Below, piece by piece: positions 24,901 through 32,394 of a DNA stretch of 38,130 bases. Position 1 is the first letter of the stretch; the number at the start of each line of letters is the position of its first letter. The stretch covers positions 1 through 38,130 of the forward strand of contig JAJYHY010000035.1 in NCBI GenBank assembly GCA_021784555.1, in the 5' to 3' direction. The notes beneath the pieces were generated by a model that was not told the origin of the DNA, did no database searches, and was given only the letters and a program-made list of their open reading frames with translations. A program made the translations under genes and the position numbers. The stretch comes from a bacterium. Lineage in GTDB: Bacteria; Verrucomicrobiota; Verrucomicrobiia; Limisphaerales; UBA8199.

Positions 24901-25612
24901 CAACCTCGCCAACTTCAATACCGATTCGCTGGCCCAACCGTTTGCCTCCTTCAACGCCACTGGTCATTTGGTCCTCTCGGGCAATCTCGTGGCGGCGACG
25001 GCGGCGGCTGACGGCGCAACGACGACTCCCTATACCAGCGTGAGCATAGGTTTGCTAACTCGAGCGGGCGGAGAGTTGCGGAACGTGGAGCTGAGGGGAC
25101 TAGACGGCACCCCAGCCCAAGGCACGGACGGCTTGGTCATCGTTTCCGCCGCGCCCAATCAAAAAACCGCGACGGTGTACGTTGGCGTCAATGCCGCCAC
25201 CAACTCGACGAGCAAGCGGGTATTGGGCCTACAGATGGGGGGGCGCGCGACCAATGCCGAACTGAGGCTGCCAACCAGCGGCCCAGTCGCCTTCGCCTCC
25301 AACGGCCAGCAACTCCTGGTCGCGCTGGCCGACGAGTGCCAGGTACTGTGGATTGATCCTGCCAAAAACGTCGTTGATCCGAGCCAGGCCCGCCGGCGGA
25401 AATCGCCCCCGTGGCATTCGCCACGGGCACCGGGGCTCTCCCGCCGGAACTTGCATTTGAGAAAGTGGTTTTGGCCCGCAAAGGCGCCGCCAGCGCCGCC
25501 GGCCCGCGAGCCTTCCCGCTCATGGCAGTCAATCGCATCAGCCAAAGCCTCACGATCATCCCCGCCAACCTCGTCGGCGTGGCTCCCGCTCCGGTTGATT
25601 TCACCGCGCTGA
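21995..25612 (+). CDS. Giant DUF6519-type protein, N-terminal part
   Basis: From ATG 21995 (AAGGA seven bases upstream) the protein opens MSFDCSRFNFAPTNDFLGVV and QQGRVQLDSEINELQ, the hallmark of DUF6519 proteins, often found with phage-tail or contractile-injection genes. A beta-rich region follows, with FYLDVWKRPVTYLQRPDL and FKWSRDNGSVATSV, then a cysteine-rich patch (DCPDCRVPFPPAECGC), HNQHLHGWGVVCGLQVHC, and a beta-propeller-like stretch from about residue 840 (ARISPDGRAIIAFDNG). No signal peptide is visible. The family frame ends near 25395; the last 70 Arg/Pro/Ser-rich residues are out of frame. The gene is 13 bases after the preceding stop. Function is unassigned; assembly as a tail or surface fibre component is inference. 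Confidence 0.75.
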   Translation: MSFDCSRFNFAPTNDFLGVVSQQGRVQLDSEINELQAQFARRIQAGSLDTLGRAVYPLTTPNAFKITSVRQADGTYRVRIGAGRMYVDGLLVENHGVLPPAFTVRATSNLDSPASCGIQISPGSDPSEFSLELVQRLADGITKPLGSTPPVTLDGFQAALSAEPDLASRIQIQDVASGVEPLPSPPNGLYLFKPVGTGFAVTIPSTSNVQWDPALAEPSGSPQPAPPDADVDFAQQPYLPGSPYNLDGHDYPVPPNSGPFLFYLDVWKRPVTYLQRPDLVEKAVGVDTTGRIQIAWQVKRLDLPNQNSPPVDCDTDIPEWDDLAGPPAGRLTTGVVQSSPSGPCCLTPNTGYTGLENQLYRVEIHRPGTALSSVTAPSNSQALAQGTLPPSIATFKWSRDNGSVATSVLGISSTTYNGKPVGVLALESLGRDQVLGFNPGDWIELTDDYQELAGNAGTLYQIETVDPGNRTVTLNAAVDATAFPTISADGQLDPTRHTRIRRWDQKGKVYLSDGKTIWVDLDASGTGDIPVPAPGTTLVLENGVTVTFDLDLSGAPSNYTAPDALTRTFRIGDHWSFAARAADGPLELLNQAPPQGVHHHYARLAIVSFPGQPTDCPDCRVPFPPAECGCDLKLHNQHLHGWGVVCGLQVHCAGDRTLVNINSGHAIVCDGTDVLLKSPKDFPIVAQAKALSLLNPQDSGSVVIELTADPQGQPVFTAAAPPVDPAQTFLQQILEGTIWNDFYQQCLQPLLTYYNAHFGANTKDTKLVPDNKRRLTAAINLLYQFSNAPAGSRVWLSAAEHKLLQKAYNDLLAVLGSQTFCAIKDNLVPFPDYPFSALNITAWFGNAPLVGARISPDGRAIIAFDNGTSGNFYLLDAKSGEMTATLSLTNASPLTVRDVLVFGPATAPKLLVAATGGGNTTLAVFDLKSQRLARTPQVFPQVEVSRLEAWPSDTTHALAIVVGKGLCRFNLANFNTDSLAQPFASFNATGHLVLSGNLVAATAAADGATTTPYTSVSIGLLTRAGGELRNVELRGLDGTPAQGTDGLVIVSAAPNQKTATVYVGVNAATNSTSKRVLGLQMGGRATNAELRLPTSGPVAFASNGQQLLVALADECQVLWIDPAKNVVDPSQARRRKSPPWHSPRAPGLSRRNLHLRKWFWPAKAPPAPPAREPSRSWQSIASAKASRSSPPTSSAWLPLRLISPR

Positions 25613-26541
25613 GCGCCTATCGCGACAGCCTGCTGGCCGCATTCAAGGACCTGCTGCTGCGTCTGGTACAGGGGCTCAAGGATTGCCTCTGCGACCGCCT
25701 CTTGCTCGATTGCCCCCGGTGCGGTCCGGGCGACGTGATCTACCTGGCGACGGTGGAAATCAGGTCCGGCCAGGTTTACCATATCTGCAACTTCCTCCGC
25801 CGCGAGGTGCTGACGTTCCCCAAGGTGAAATACTGGCTCTCTGCTGTGCCCGTCATCCCCATCATTCATTGGCTGGTGGAAAAATTCTGCTGCAGCGTGC
25901 TGCCCGAACTGTCGGGCAAAATCAATCCCGGGTCGTTCATGACCGTGCCGACCACCAACGCCATCTTCGAGAAAATCCAGACGCGGAACTTCAAACTCGA
26001 TCTCTCCAGTATGTCCGCGCGTTACGGTGCTTCGGGTAAATACGCCTTCCAGGCGGCGGCGACCCGCGCCCTCTTACCGTCCCCCGCGCCTGCGATTCCT
26101 TCTCAGGTGCTGGAGGCGAGTCCGCAAACGGCGACTGCCGTGCTGGCCCGATATGGGGTCGCGGTCGCAAACGTCGCCGATTACCACACTGCGCTCGCCT
26201 CCAACCTGCCACTGATTGATCCGAGCGCCGTGCCGCCCAACTTCCAGCCCGGCGACCAGGTCAACCTCTATACGCAAAATGGACGCGTTGTTTACTACAC
26301 GCGGGTTACCACGCCTGCAGCCGCGCCGGCGCCGGCCAGTGCGGGGACCGCTCCTTCGCCCGCGGTTGGCGTGGCCGAGGTGCATGATCTGCAAAGCCAG
26401 CTCGGCGCCCTCCGCGCCCAGATCACCTCTCTCCAACAGGCGCACGCCGAGGCACTCCAACAGATTGCCCAACTCAACGCGGCCACCGCCGCTCTCCAGG
26501 CGAGGCGCCGCCCACCGGGGCCCAGGAACACCTCATCTTGA
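25411..26541 (+). CDS. DUF6519-type protein, C-terminal part after a frameshift
   Basis: Reading one frame over from about 25395 gives AEIAPVAFATGTGALPPELAFEKVVL, a smooth continuation of the upstream protein. The segment has a cysteine-rich patch (LKDCLCDRLLLDCPRCGPGD), a hydrophobic stretch KYWLSAVPVIPIIHWLVEKF, and a C-terminal coiled coil (VHDLQSQLGALRAQITSL onward). A single missing base near 25392-25397 would rejoin it to the N-terminal part as one protein of about 1,515 residues. Its stop overlaps a TTG of the next frame, and the likely ATG of the glycosyltransferase gene is at 26577. Confidence 0.7.
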   Translation: MAFATGTGALPPELAFEKVVLARKGAASAAGPRAFPLMAVNRISQSLTIIPANLVGVAPAPVDFTALSAYRDSLLAAFKDLLLRLVQGLKDCLCDRLLLDCPRCGPGDVIYLATVEIRSGQVYHICNFLRREVLTFPKVKYWLSAVPVIPIIHWLVEKFCCSVLPELSGKINPGSFMTVPTTNAIFEKIQTRNFKLDLSSMSARYGASGKYAFQAAATRALLPSPAPAIPSQVLEASPQTATAVLARYGVAVANVADYHTALASNLPLIDPSAVPPNFQPGDQVNLYTQNGRVVYYTRVTTPAAAPAPASAGTAPSPAVGVAEVHDLQSQLGALRAQITSLQQAHAEALQQIAQLNAATAALQARRRPPGPRNTSS

Positions 26542-26576
26542 AGAGCGCGCCACCTCGGGGTGATTCTGAACCAGCC

Positions 26577-28493
26577 ATGAGTTCGGCCCTGCCGCTGCTC
26601 TCGCGCATCATGCCCACCGCAAACCGGCGGGAGTTCGCCCGCCAGGTGATTCGGTATTTCCTAGCCCAGGACTGGCCGCGGAAGGAGCTGATCCTCGTCG
26701 AGGATGGGACCGACTCGGCGGCCGACCTGGCACTGGCGGATCCCTGCGTTCGCTCGTTTTCTCTGCCGGGCCTCCCCCCCTTAGGCGCCAAACGCAACTT
26801 TGCCTGCCAGCAGGCGCGGGGTGAGTTCATCGTTCACTGGGATGATGATGACTGGAGCGCGCCCTGGCGCTTGCGGTATCAGGCCGAGCAGATATTGGCC
26901 GCCCAAGCCGACATCAGCGGCCTGCAGCGGGTGATGTTCTATGCACCGAGGGAGGGCCGCGCTTGGGAATACGTTTATCCGCCAGGCCAGCGCCAGTGGG
27001 CCTATGGCGCCAGCCTGTGCTATCGCAAGGCCTTCTGGCAGGCCCATCCCTTCCCGGAAATCCACAGCGGCGAAGACACGCGCTTCGTTTGGGCGGACAA
27101 ACGGGCCCGAATCCAAGCCCTGCCCGACGCCCGCTTCCTGGTGGCGATTGTCCACGCCGGCAACACCAGCCCAAAACGCACCTGCACGCCGCGCTATCAT
27201 CCCAAGCCGGTGGCGGAGGTCGAACACTTGTTCGGCGAGGACTTGGAGTTTTACCGGAAGCTCAAGACCACTGCCGCGCAATCGTCGGCAGCGGGCGTAG
27301 CGCCCCCGTGTAGCGCGAGTTTCCAAACTCGCGCCTCCTCCGACTCGCCGCAGCCCCCCGAGCTTGGAAACTCGCGCCACCAAGACGCTACCGGGACGCG
27401 CCCGCCGGTTCCGCCACCTGCCGCCCTGGTGACCGCGGCCCTGGGCATCGGCGACATTCTCCGGGTGACGCCCCTCATCCGCGTGTTGCACCAGTTGGGC
27501 TACGCAGTGGACGTCTTGTTCCAAACCGATTATCCCGACACCGCCAAACTCATTGACGGCGCGCCCGAGGTCCGGCGCGTCTTCCAGTTGCCCAGCGCCC
27601 GCTGCCGCTCCGGACCCGTTTGCCTCCCGGAGCTGGAGGGGCGGCCCTACGCGGTGGCGACTTTCACCACCTGGAGCGCCCCGTTGCGAGCGCGCGTCCG
27701 CAGCCAGCGTGCCTTGGCCTTCGAGCGCCCCTTTTGGCTGGGAGCCGGGGACACCTCGTGCGTGGAACGAATCGCGCGCGAGTTGGGCTGGCAAGGCGAG
27801 CTGCCGGCCCCGTTCGCCTGCGCCTCAAATCGCCAGTTTGATCTGCCGCCCGGCACGATCGCGCTGCACCCCGGCTGCAAGTATGAGTGGCACTGGAAGA
27901 AGTGGCATGGCTTTGAGGAGTTGGCCCGGCGCTTTCCCAGCGTCGTCATTGTCGGTTCGGCGGAGGACCTCCGAACGGACAATACCTATTTCCGGCGTCC
28001 TTTTGCCTGGCCGGCGCAGGCGCGGGATTGCACCGGCCAATTGAGTTTGCCCGACACTGCCGCGTTGCTGCGCCAATGCGCCGCGCTGATCGCCAACGAC
28101 TCTGGTTTGATGCACCTGGGCGTGGCGTTAGGCGTGCCCACCTTCGGCATTTTTGGCATCACCAGCCCGCAACGCGAAGCCCTCCGCTCCCCGCGCCTAG
28201 CGTCCCCACCCGAAACCGGAGACAAACCCTCGGAAACCATCAATGTTGCCTACTATGGCTGGGTCTTTGATGCCTCCGGTTACGGTCATGCCGCGCGTGC
28301 TTACCTCCACGCCTTACACCACGCGGGATTGAGCCTTTCGGTGGTGGATTGGCGGGCCGTCCGCGGGCGGTCGCCGACCCGTTTGTCGAGTCGCTGGTTG
28401 GCCGGAAAATCGAGCCGGATTTTCACCTCTTCCACGGCATTCCGCCGCATTGGGCGCGACAGGCCTTTCCGTTGCGGAACGTCATCGCCATGA
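26577..28493 (+). CDS. GT2 - GT9 glycosyltransferase fusion running into a broken GT4 domain
   Basis: The first domain is a GT-A (GT2-like) transferase: LLSRIMPTANRREF, ELILVEDG, AKRNFACQQARGEFIVHWDDDDW and later EIHSGEDTRFVW. A repeat-encoded linker follows (27309-27392). The second domain is GT9 (heptosyltransferase-like): ALGIGDILRVTPLIRVLHQL, IALHPGCKYEWHWKKW and LIANDSGLMHLGVALGVPTFGIFG. Then a GT4 domain begins (INVAYYGWVFDASGYGHAARAYL). Near 28365 a base is lost and the frame leaves the family, ending at 28493. The ATG at 26577 is preferred over the TTG at 26538. Such fusions suggest stepwise assembly of one glycan by one polypeptide. Confidence 0.85.
   Translation: MSSALPLLSRIMPTANRREFARQVIRYFLAQDWPRKELILVEDGTDSAADLALADPCVRSFSLPGLPPLGAKRNFACQQARGEFIVHWDDDDWSAPWRLRYQAEQILAAQADISGLQRVMFYAPREGRAWEYVYPPGQRQWAYGASLCYRKAFWQAHPFPEIHSGEDTRFVWADKRARIQALPDARFLVAIVHAGNTSPKRTCTPRYHPKPVAEVEHLFGEDLEFYRKLKTTAAQSSAAGVAPPCSASFQTRASSDSPQPPELGNSRHQDATGTRPPVPPPAALVTAALGIGDILRVTPLIRVLHQLGYAVDVLFQTDYPDTAKLIDGAPEVRRVFQLPSARCRSGPVCLPELEGRPYAVATFTTWSAPLRARVRSQRALAFERPFWLGAGDTSCVERIARELGWQGELPAPFACASNRQFDLPPGTIALHPGCKYEWHWKKWHGFEELARRFPSVVIVGSAEDLRTDNTYFRRPFAWPAQARDCTGQLSLPDTAALLRQCAALIANDSGLMHLGVALGVPTFGIFGITSPQREALRSPRLASPPETGDKPSETINVAYYGWVFDASGYGHAARAYLHALHHAGLSLSVVDWRAVRGRSPTRLSSRWLAGKSSRIFTSSTAFRRIGRDRPFRCGTSSP
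27309..27392. repeat. Palindromic repeat used as interdomain linker
   Basis: GCGCGAGTTT-CC-AAACTCGCGC is a perfect 10+10 palindrome at 27313-27334. A second partial copy, TTGGAAACTCGCGC, follows near 27363-27376. The ends GTAGCG (27310-27315) and CGCTAC (27386-27391) are inverted. Hairpin repeats built from a GCGAGTTTCCAAACTCGC core are common between genes in verrucomicrobial genomes, from general familiarity. Here the repeat is translated in frame as a Ser/Thr/Pro-rich linker. Confidence 0.65.
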
Positions 28494-29386
28494 CCGTGTG
28501 GGAAACCGACACCATGCCATCGCAATGGCGGCCCGCGCTGAACCACGCCCTAGAGGTTTGGCTGCCGTGCGAATTCAATACGACCGTGTTCGCCCAAGCT
28601 CTGCAAAAGCCGGTTTTCAAACTCCCGCACGTGTGGATGCCCCGCGGCGCAAACCCATCGCCGAACGATGAGCAGTTGCGGAAGTGGGGCATCCAAAATG
28701 GCGAGTTCGTGTTCTACAGCATCTTCGAGTGGCAGGACCGCAAAGGCCCGCGCGAGATGATCGAAGCGTACTTGCGCGCCTTTCCAAGCGATTCCGGCAC
28801 GGTGCTCGTCCTCAAATCAAATCCGGGCGCGGCGGCCCTCGCGGCATCGACGTTGGCCGACGCGCCTCGGCGAATCCCATCATCGGCACGAGTCGAGCTA
28901 CGCTGCGAAGGCTGGTCGGAAACGGAAATCGCGGCCCTGCAATCGCGAGGCGACTGCTATCTCTCGCTCCACCGCGGCGAAGGCTGGAATCTGCCGATGT
29001 TCGAGGCTGCTTGTTTGGGAAAACCGGTCGTGGCGACCGGGTATTCCGGACCCATGGAGTACCTGGACCCGGCCGCGCATCAATTAATACGGCACCGGGC
29101 CGCACCCGTGCAGCAGCGTTATGCCTACTACCATCCTTCCATGCGCTGGGCCGAGCCCGACATCGCGCACGCCGCAGAGTTAATGCGCCAGGTGGCTGCC
29201 GAGCGGGACCCGGCGCGGTCGCGCGCCGCCGATCGAGCCGAACGCCTGCGCCACAATTTCAGTTTGGAAACGGTGGGAGCGTCGGCCCGCCACCGGCTGT
29301 TCTTTTCTCGACACGGGTTGCGCGAAAGGATTCCTGGTGCGAGCGCTGCGGGAGTTAGGAAAAGACCGTGTGGGATTCGACCATAG
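28349..29386 (+). CDS. GT4 glycosyltransferase domain (frameshifted continuation)
   Basis: The family content starts at about 28370 with DPFVESLVGRKIEPDFHLFHG and continues through VWETDTMPSQW, FSIFEWQDRKG-like FYSIFEWQDRKGPREMIEAY and the donor motif SLHRGEGWNLPMFEAACLGKPVVA, then RHNFSLETVG near 29270. This is the main part of the GT4 domain whose first strand lies at the end of the upstream frame. A single base lost near 28365 explains the split. The last 35 residues are not family-like because the next domain (a methyltransferase) is read in another frame. The TTG at 28349 is not a convincing start. Confidence 0.78.
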   Translation: MAGRPRAVADPFVESLVGRKIEPDFHLFHGIPPHWARQAFPLRNVIAMTVWETDTMPSQWRPALNHALEVWLPCEFNTTVFAQALQKPVFKLPHVWMPRGANPSPNDEQLRKWGIQNGEFVFYSIFEWQDRKGPREMIEAYLRAFPSDSGTVLVLKSNPGAAALAASTLADAPRRIPSSARVELRCEGWSETEIAALQSRGDCYLSLHRGEGWNLPMFEAACLGKPVVATGYSGPMEYLDPAAHQLIRHRAAPVQQRYAYYHPSMRWAEPDIAHAAELMRQVAAERDPARSRAADRAERLRHNFSLETVGASARHRLFFSRHGLRERIPGASAAGVRKRPCGIRP

Positions 29387-29819
29387 CAGGCACGCGTTGA
29401 GCCAGGCAGAGGAACTCGTCAAACCGCATCTCTTCTTTTCGAGTGTGGATGATGCTGGCTTCAAACGGCCAAGCGACCTCCTGGTCGCGCTCTCCTTATT
29501 CGAAAGCCTGACCGAGGCCCAAGCGCGTGATTTTCTCGTGGCCACACGCTCGCTCATAACCCAAGGATTGTTCGCGGTGATCCACACCGCAAAGCCTTCG
29601 GACTCGGAAATCAAGGCTGGCGCGGACCGCGACCTGTCGCACATCACAGTCCGCTCGCGGGGTTGGTGGCACGATTTGTTCCTTTCCGCTGGTTGGCGGC
29701 AAGATCCGTTGCATCGGACGCTGCAAAGGCTTTGCCAGAGGCAGCCGCTCCCATCCCGCATGGGCTGGGAAGTCTTCGTCTACGCCGCCGCCGGCCCACT
29801 CCAGCTTGCTGATGAATGA
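29304..29819 (+). CDS. SAM-dependent methyltransferase fragment lacking its N-terminus
   Basis: In frame from 29304, LDTGCAKGFLVRALRELG is SAM motif I, followed by VGFDHSRHAL (motif II), DLLVALSLFESLTEAQ (motif IV region) and a C-terminal half ending in DLFLSAGW. The only ATG-like start, at 29337, would cut motif I in two. The 40 or so residues usually preceding motif I are absent because the GT4 domain ends only a few codons upstream. It is probably the fourth domain of the GT2-GT9-GT4 protein, shifted in frame near 29300. Its stop overlaps the next gene's ATG by eight bases. Confidence 0.65.
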   Translation, partial: FLDTGCAKGFLVRALRELGKDRVGFDHSRHALSQAEELVKPHLFFSSVDDAGFKRPSDLLVALSLFESLTEAQARDFLVATRSLITQGLFAVIHTAKPSDSEIKAGADRDLSHITVRSRGWWHDLFLSAGWRQDPLHRTLQRLCQRQPLPSRMGWEVFVYAAAGPLQLADE

Positions 29820-30408
29820 TGAAATCTTCGCGCTGTCCGAAGGTGGCGGACACCAGTTCAGCGCCAAGCTGGCGGAATTGGCGGCGGAATTTTTCTCACG
29901 CTCGTATCCGGTGATCGACTTTGGCTGTGGCAATGCCAGCTACCTGATTTACTTGCACGGACATGGTTTCACCGGTATCGGCGTCGAAGGCACGCACGGC
30001 CTGACCTACCGCGCGCCCAAGCCTAACGATAACGAATTAGCGCCGGGCGGACGGCAGAACGCTCGCCCGCCACTGGAGTTAGTGCAATGGGATTTGCAGC
30101 ATCCGCTCTGGCTGGGCGTAAAGGGGAACGTGATGAGCGTGGAGGTGGGCGAGCATTTGCGTGCGGAACACCACAACGCGTTCCTGGACAACCTGTCGCG
30201 CCATTGCACGGGCAAGCTGTTGTTGACCTGGGCCGTACCAGGCCAGGGCGGTCTGCGGCACGTGAGCGAGCGGACGCAAGAACAGGTGGTGCCCGATGTC
30301 GCTCGTTGGGGGTTTGGCTTTCTGGAAACGGAGTCGCTCCGTTGGCGGGCGGCGGTGGCGGAGGAGTTGGGCTATTTCCGGAGGAGCATTTATCTATCTG
30401 AACGGTGA
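29812..30408 (+). CDS. Class I SAM-dependent methyltransferase
   Basis: The 198-residue protein from ATG 29812 has motif I VIDFGCGNASYLIYLHGHGF, an acidic motif II (GVEGTH), WDLQHPL and VMSVEVGEHL (motif IV) with LLLTWAVPGQGG. This is the pattern of small methyltransferases found in glycan clusters. It overlaps the preceding stop by eight bases. The substrate is probably a sugar of the glycan made by the neighbouring transferases; that is inference. No break is seen. Confidence 0.85.
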   Translation: MNDEIFALSEGGGHQFSAKLAELAAEFFSRSYPVIDFGCGNASYLIYLHGHGFTGIGVEGTHGLTYRAPKPNDNELAPGGRQNARPPLELVQWDLQHPLWLGVKGNVMSVEVGEHLRAEHHNAFLDNLSRHCTGKLLLTWAVPGQGGLRHVSERTQEQVVPDVARWGFGFLETESLRWRAAVAEELGYFRRSIYLSER

Positions 30409-30465
30409 TGGTCACGTTCGGCCGGGCACCAGGCGGACGCTTGAGCACCAACATCGCCCCTCGCA

Positions 30466-31734
30466 ATGAAATTCCAAACCATCATCGTTACCTGCCGTGA
30501 GCGTGAGCGAGTGCTGCAGCAGACCTTGTCGAACCTGGCCGCAACCGATTGGCCCGGACAGCCTCATCTCCAGATGGATCGGATGGTGACGGGTGACTGC
30601 CGTCAACGGCAAACCGAAAACGTCCGGCTCGGCTTGGGCTGGTTCGTGAGCCAAAGCGATGCTGATTACCTGCTGCTGCTGGAAGACGATCTGGAGTTCA
30701 ATACTCACCTCTGGTGGAACCTCGAGAGGTGGTTACCGATGGTGGATGGGCGGCTGGACTTTGGAAGCCTCTACAACCCCAATATTCGAAACAATTCAGG
30801 GGATGATTACTTCATCGCCCACCCGGGCGCTTGTTATGGGAGCCAGGCCTACGTTCTGTCCCGGGCCGCCGTGCATGTCTTACTCCGTGATTGGCTCAAT
30901 GTCATCGGCATGCAGGACATCAAAATCACTCGGATCCTGGGCGCGGCGGGTTATCCGCTGTTCTACCACCGGCCATCCCTGGTGCAGCACGTCGGCATAC
31001 AAAGTGTCTGGGGTGGAGGCTACCACTCGGCGCCCGACTTTCAGCCCGGATGGAAGAGTGTTTTTTCTTATGAACGCATTCCAGGCTGGTTCACCTTTCC
31101 CAGACTTTACGAAAGAGCCGTGGCTGAGGCCCGGCACGGGGACGTGCTGGTGGAAGTCGGGGCCTGGCTTGGGCGCAGCACCGCTTACCTGGGCGGGCAA
31201 GTCAAGGCGTCAGGCAAGCAAATTCGGGTAATGGTCGTGGATACATTCCAGGGATCAGCCACTGACCCCCAGTTCTATTCCGCCGCCACTGCGCTGGGCG
31301 GGTCCGTTCGGCAGCTCTTCGACCGAAACATGAGGCTGGCGGAGCTGGCCGATAGATTTGAAGTCAGGGAGGGGTACTCAGTGGACGTCGCACGCTCGCT
31401 TCCAGATTGCTCTTGCTCGTTCGTTTTTATAGATGCCGATCATGGTTACGATTCGGTTCGAGCCGACATTCGCGCGTGGCGCCGAAAGGTCCGGCCGGGA
31501 GGCGTATTAGCGGGGCACGATTGCTTTACTTTCCCAGCGGTCTTCGCGGCGGTGAGAGACGAATTGGCCGGGGACTTTGCGACCACTGACGAAAACGTCT
31601 GGATACATCAGGTTAACGCCGTTACGCCCATCGCCCGCCACTGCCCTTTCAACGGGGATTCGCACATCGGGAACGTCATTCGCGGATTGTTCCTGAAATT
31701 TGAGATAAGGTCAATAGTTGAGACCGGTACCTAG
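30466..31734 (+). CDS. Glycosyltransferase - methyltransferase fusion ending at an in-frame TAG
   Basis: Residues about 1-215 form a GT-A-like transferase (TIIVTCRERERVLQQTL, LLLLEDDLEFNTHLWWNL with the acidic EDD). Residues about 220-380 form a methyltransferase: GDVLVEVGAWLGRSTAYLG, VVDTFQGS, CSFVFIDADHGYDSVRADI and KVRPGGVLAGHDC. A third domain begins HIGNVIRGLFLKFEIRSIVE and TGT, then TAG at 31732-31734. The same frame continues as AAHTTREFRKIVSGKVVTID, which follows the third domain's pattern, so one substitution to TAG (for example from a Tyr codon) has cut the protein. The intact product would be about 592 residues. Confidence 0.85.
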   Translation: MKFQTIIVTCRERERVLQQTLSNLAATDWPGQPHLQMDRMVTGDCRQRQTENVRLGLGWFVSQSDADYLLLLEDDLEFNTHLWWNLERWLPMVDGRLDFGSLYNPNIRNNSGDDYFIAHPGACYGSQAYVLSRAAVHVLLRDWLNVIGMQDIKITRILGAAGYPLFYHRPSLVQHVGIQSVWGGGYHSAPDFQPGWKSVFSYERIPGWFTFPRLYERAVAEARHGDVLVEVGAWLGRSTAYLGGQVKASGKQIRVMVVDTFQGSATDPQFYSAATALGGSVRQLFDRNMRLAELADRFEVREGYSVDVARSLPDCSCSFVFIDADHGYDSVRADIRAWRRKVRPGGVLAGHDCFTFPAVFAAVRDELAGDFATTDENVWIHQVNAVTPIARHCPFNGDSHIGNVIRGLFLKFEIRSIVETGT

Positions 31735-31779
31735 GCTGCGCATACTACACGGGAGTTCAGGAAGATCGTCTCGGGTAAA

Positions 31780-32241
31780 GTGGTCACCATTGACGTTACA
31801 CACGAGCACCTGACTGAGGAGTTCGGTGTGAACGCCGCATCGGATTTGGCCGCGCTGGGAATTGTGGCCGTGGTGGATGATTCCAGCCAACGCCTCGGAC
31901 CCGTCCTGCGCGAAGTTGAACACCCTTGCCTCATCTACCTCGACGCACCTGGGGGCGCGGTGAACGGTAGCGATACGAACCCGCTGCTCAAGGAACTCGC
32001 GGCCATCAGCGGTGAGGCCCAATGTCGAGATCGTTGCGTCATTTTTATCCACGACTGCCTGGTTCCCGGCCAGCAGTGGGCACATAACTGGGGCGATTGG
32101 GGTCGGGGAGTCCAACCGTTGAGCTACCAGGTCGTCCAGCCGTTGCTGCCGTCTATTTATCCCGCGGGTTGGGGGCACCATTTCAACGATCAGGCGGAGG
32201 GCGCGTGCCGAGGGATCGTCTATATTTACCCAGCGCGGTGA
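31780..32241 (+). CDS. Third domain of the preceding protein (methyltransferase-like)
   Basis: This stretch is in the same frame as the preceding gene; the family sequence starts at 31735, straight after the stop. It has VVTIDVTHEHLTEEFG, VVDDSSQRLGPVL, HPCLIYLDAPGG and CVIFIHDCLVPG, like Rossmann-fold SAM-dependent or cephalosporin-hydroxylase-type proteins. GTG or ATG starts after the break would lose the glycine-rich loop, so a separate functional protein is unlikely. The stop at 32239-32241 is four bases before the GT10 start. Confidence 0.65.
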   Translation: MVTIDVTHEHLTEEFGVNAASDLAALGIVAVVDDSSQRLGPVLREVEHPCLIYLDAPGGAVNGSDTNPLLKELAAISGEAQCRDRCVIFIHDCLVPGQQWAHNWGDWGRGVQPLSYQVVQPLLPSIYPAGWGHHFNDQAEGACRGIVYIYPAR

Positions 32242-32244
32242 ATC

Positions 32245-32394
32245 ATGAAAACCGTTAGCATCGTCTATGACGGCATGTGGGGTGGCTCCGATCTCTTCCC
32301 GGCGGATTACTTAATCGAGTGCTTTCCATGCCTCCGTGACCATTACCAGCTTGAACTCTCGACCCGGCCGCAAATCGCCTTTTATTCCGTATAA
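32245..32394 (+). pseudogene. GT10 (alpha-1,3-fucosyltransferase-like), N-terminal scrap
   Basis: MKTVSIVYDGMWGGSDLF, then CLRDHYQLELSTRPQIAFYSV, matches the start of GT10 enzymes (first strand, then the conserved FYSV strand). The frame then stops at 32392-32394. Most of the N-terminal domain and the start of the donor domain, which I estimate at about 150 residues, are missing. Confidence 0.65.
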
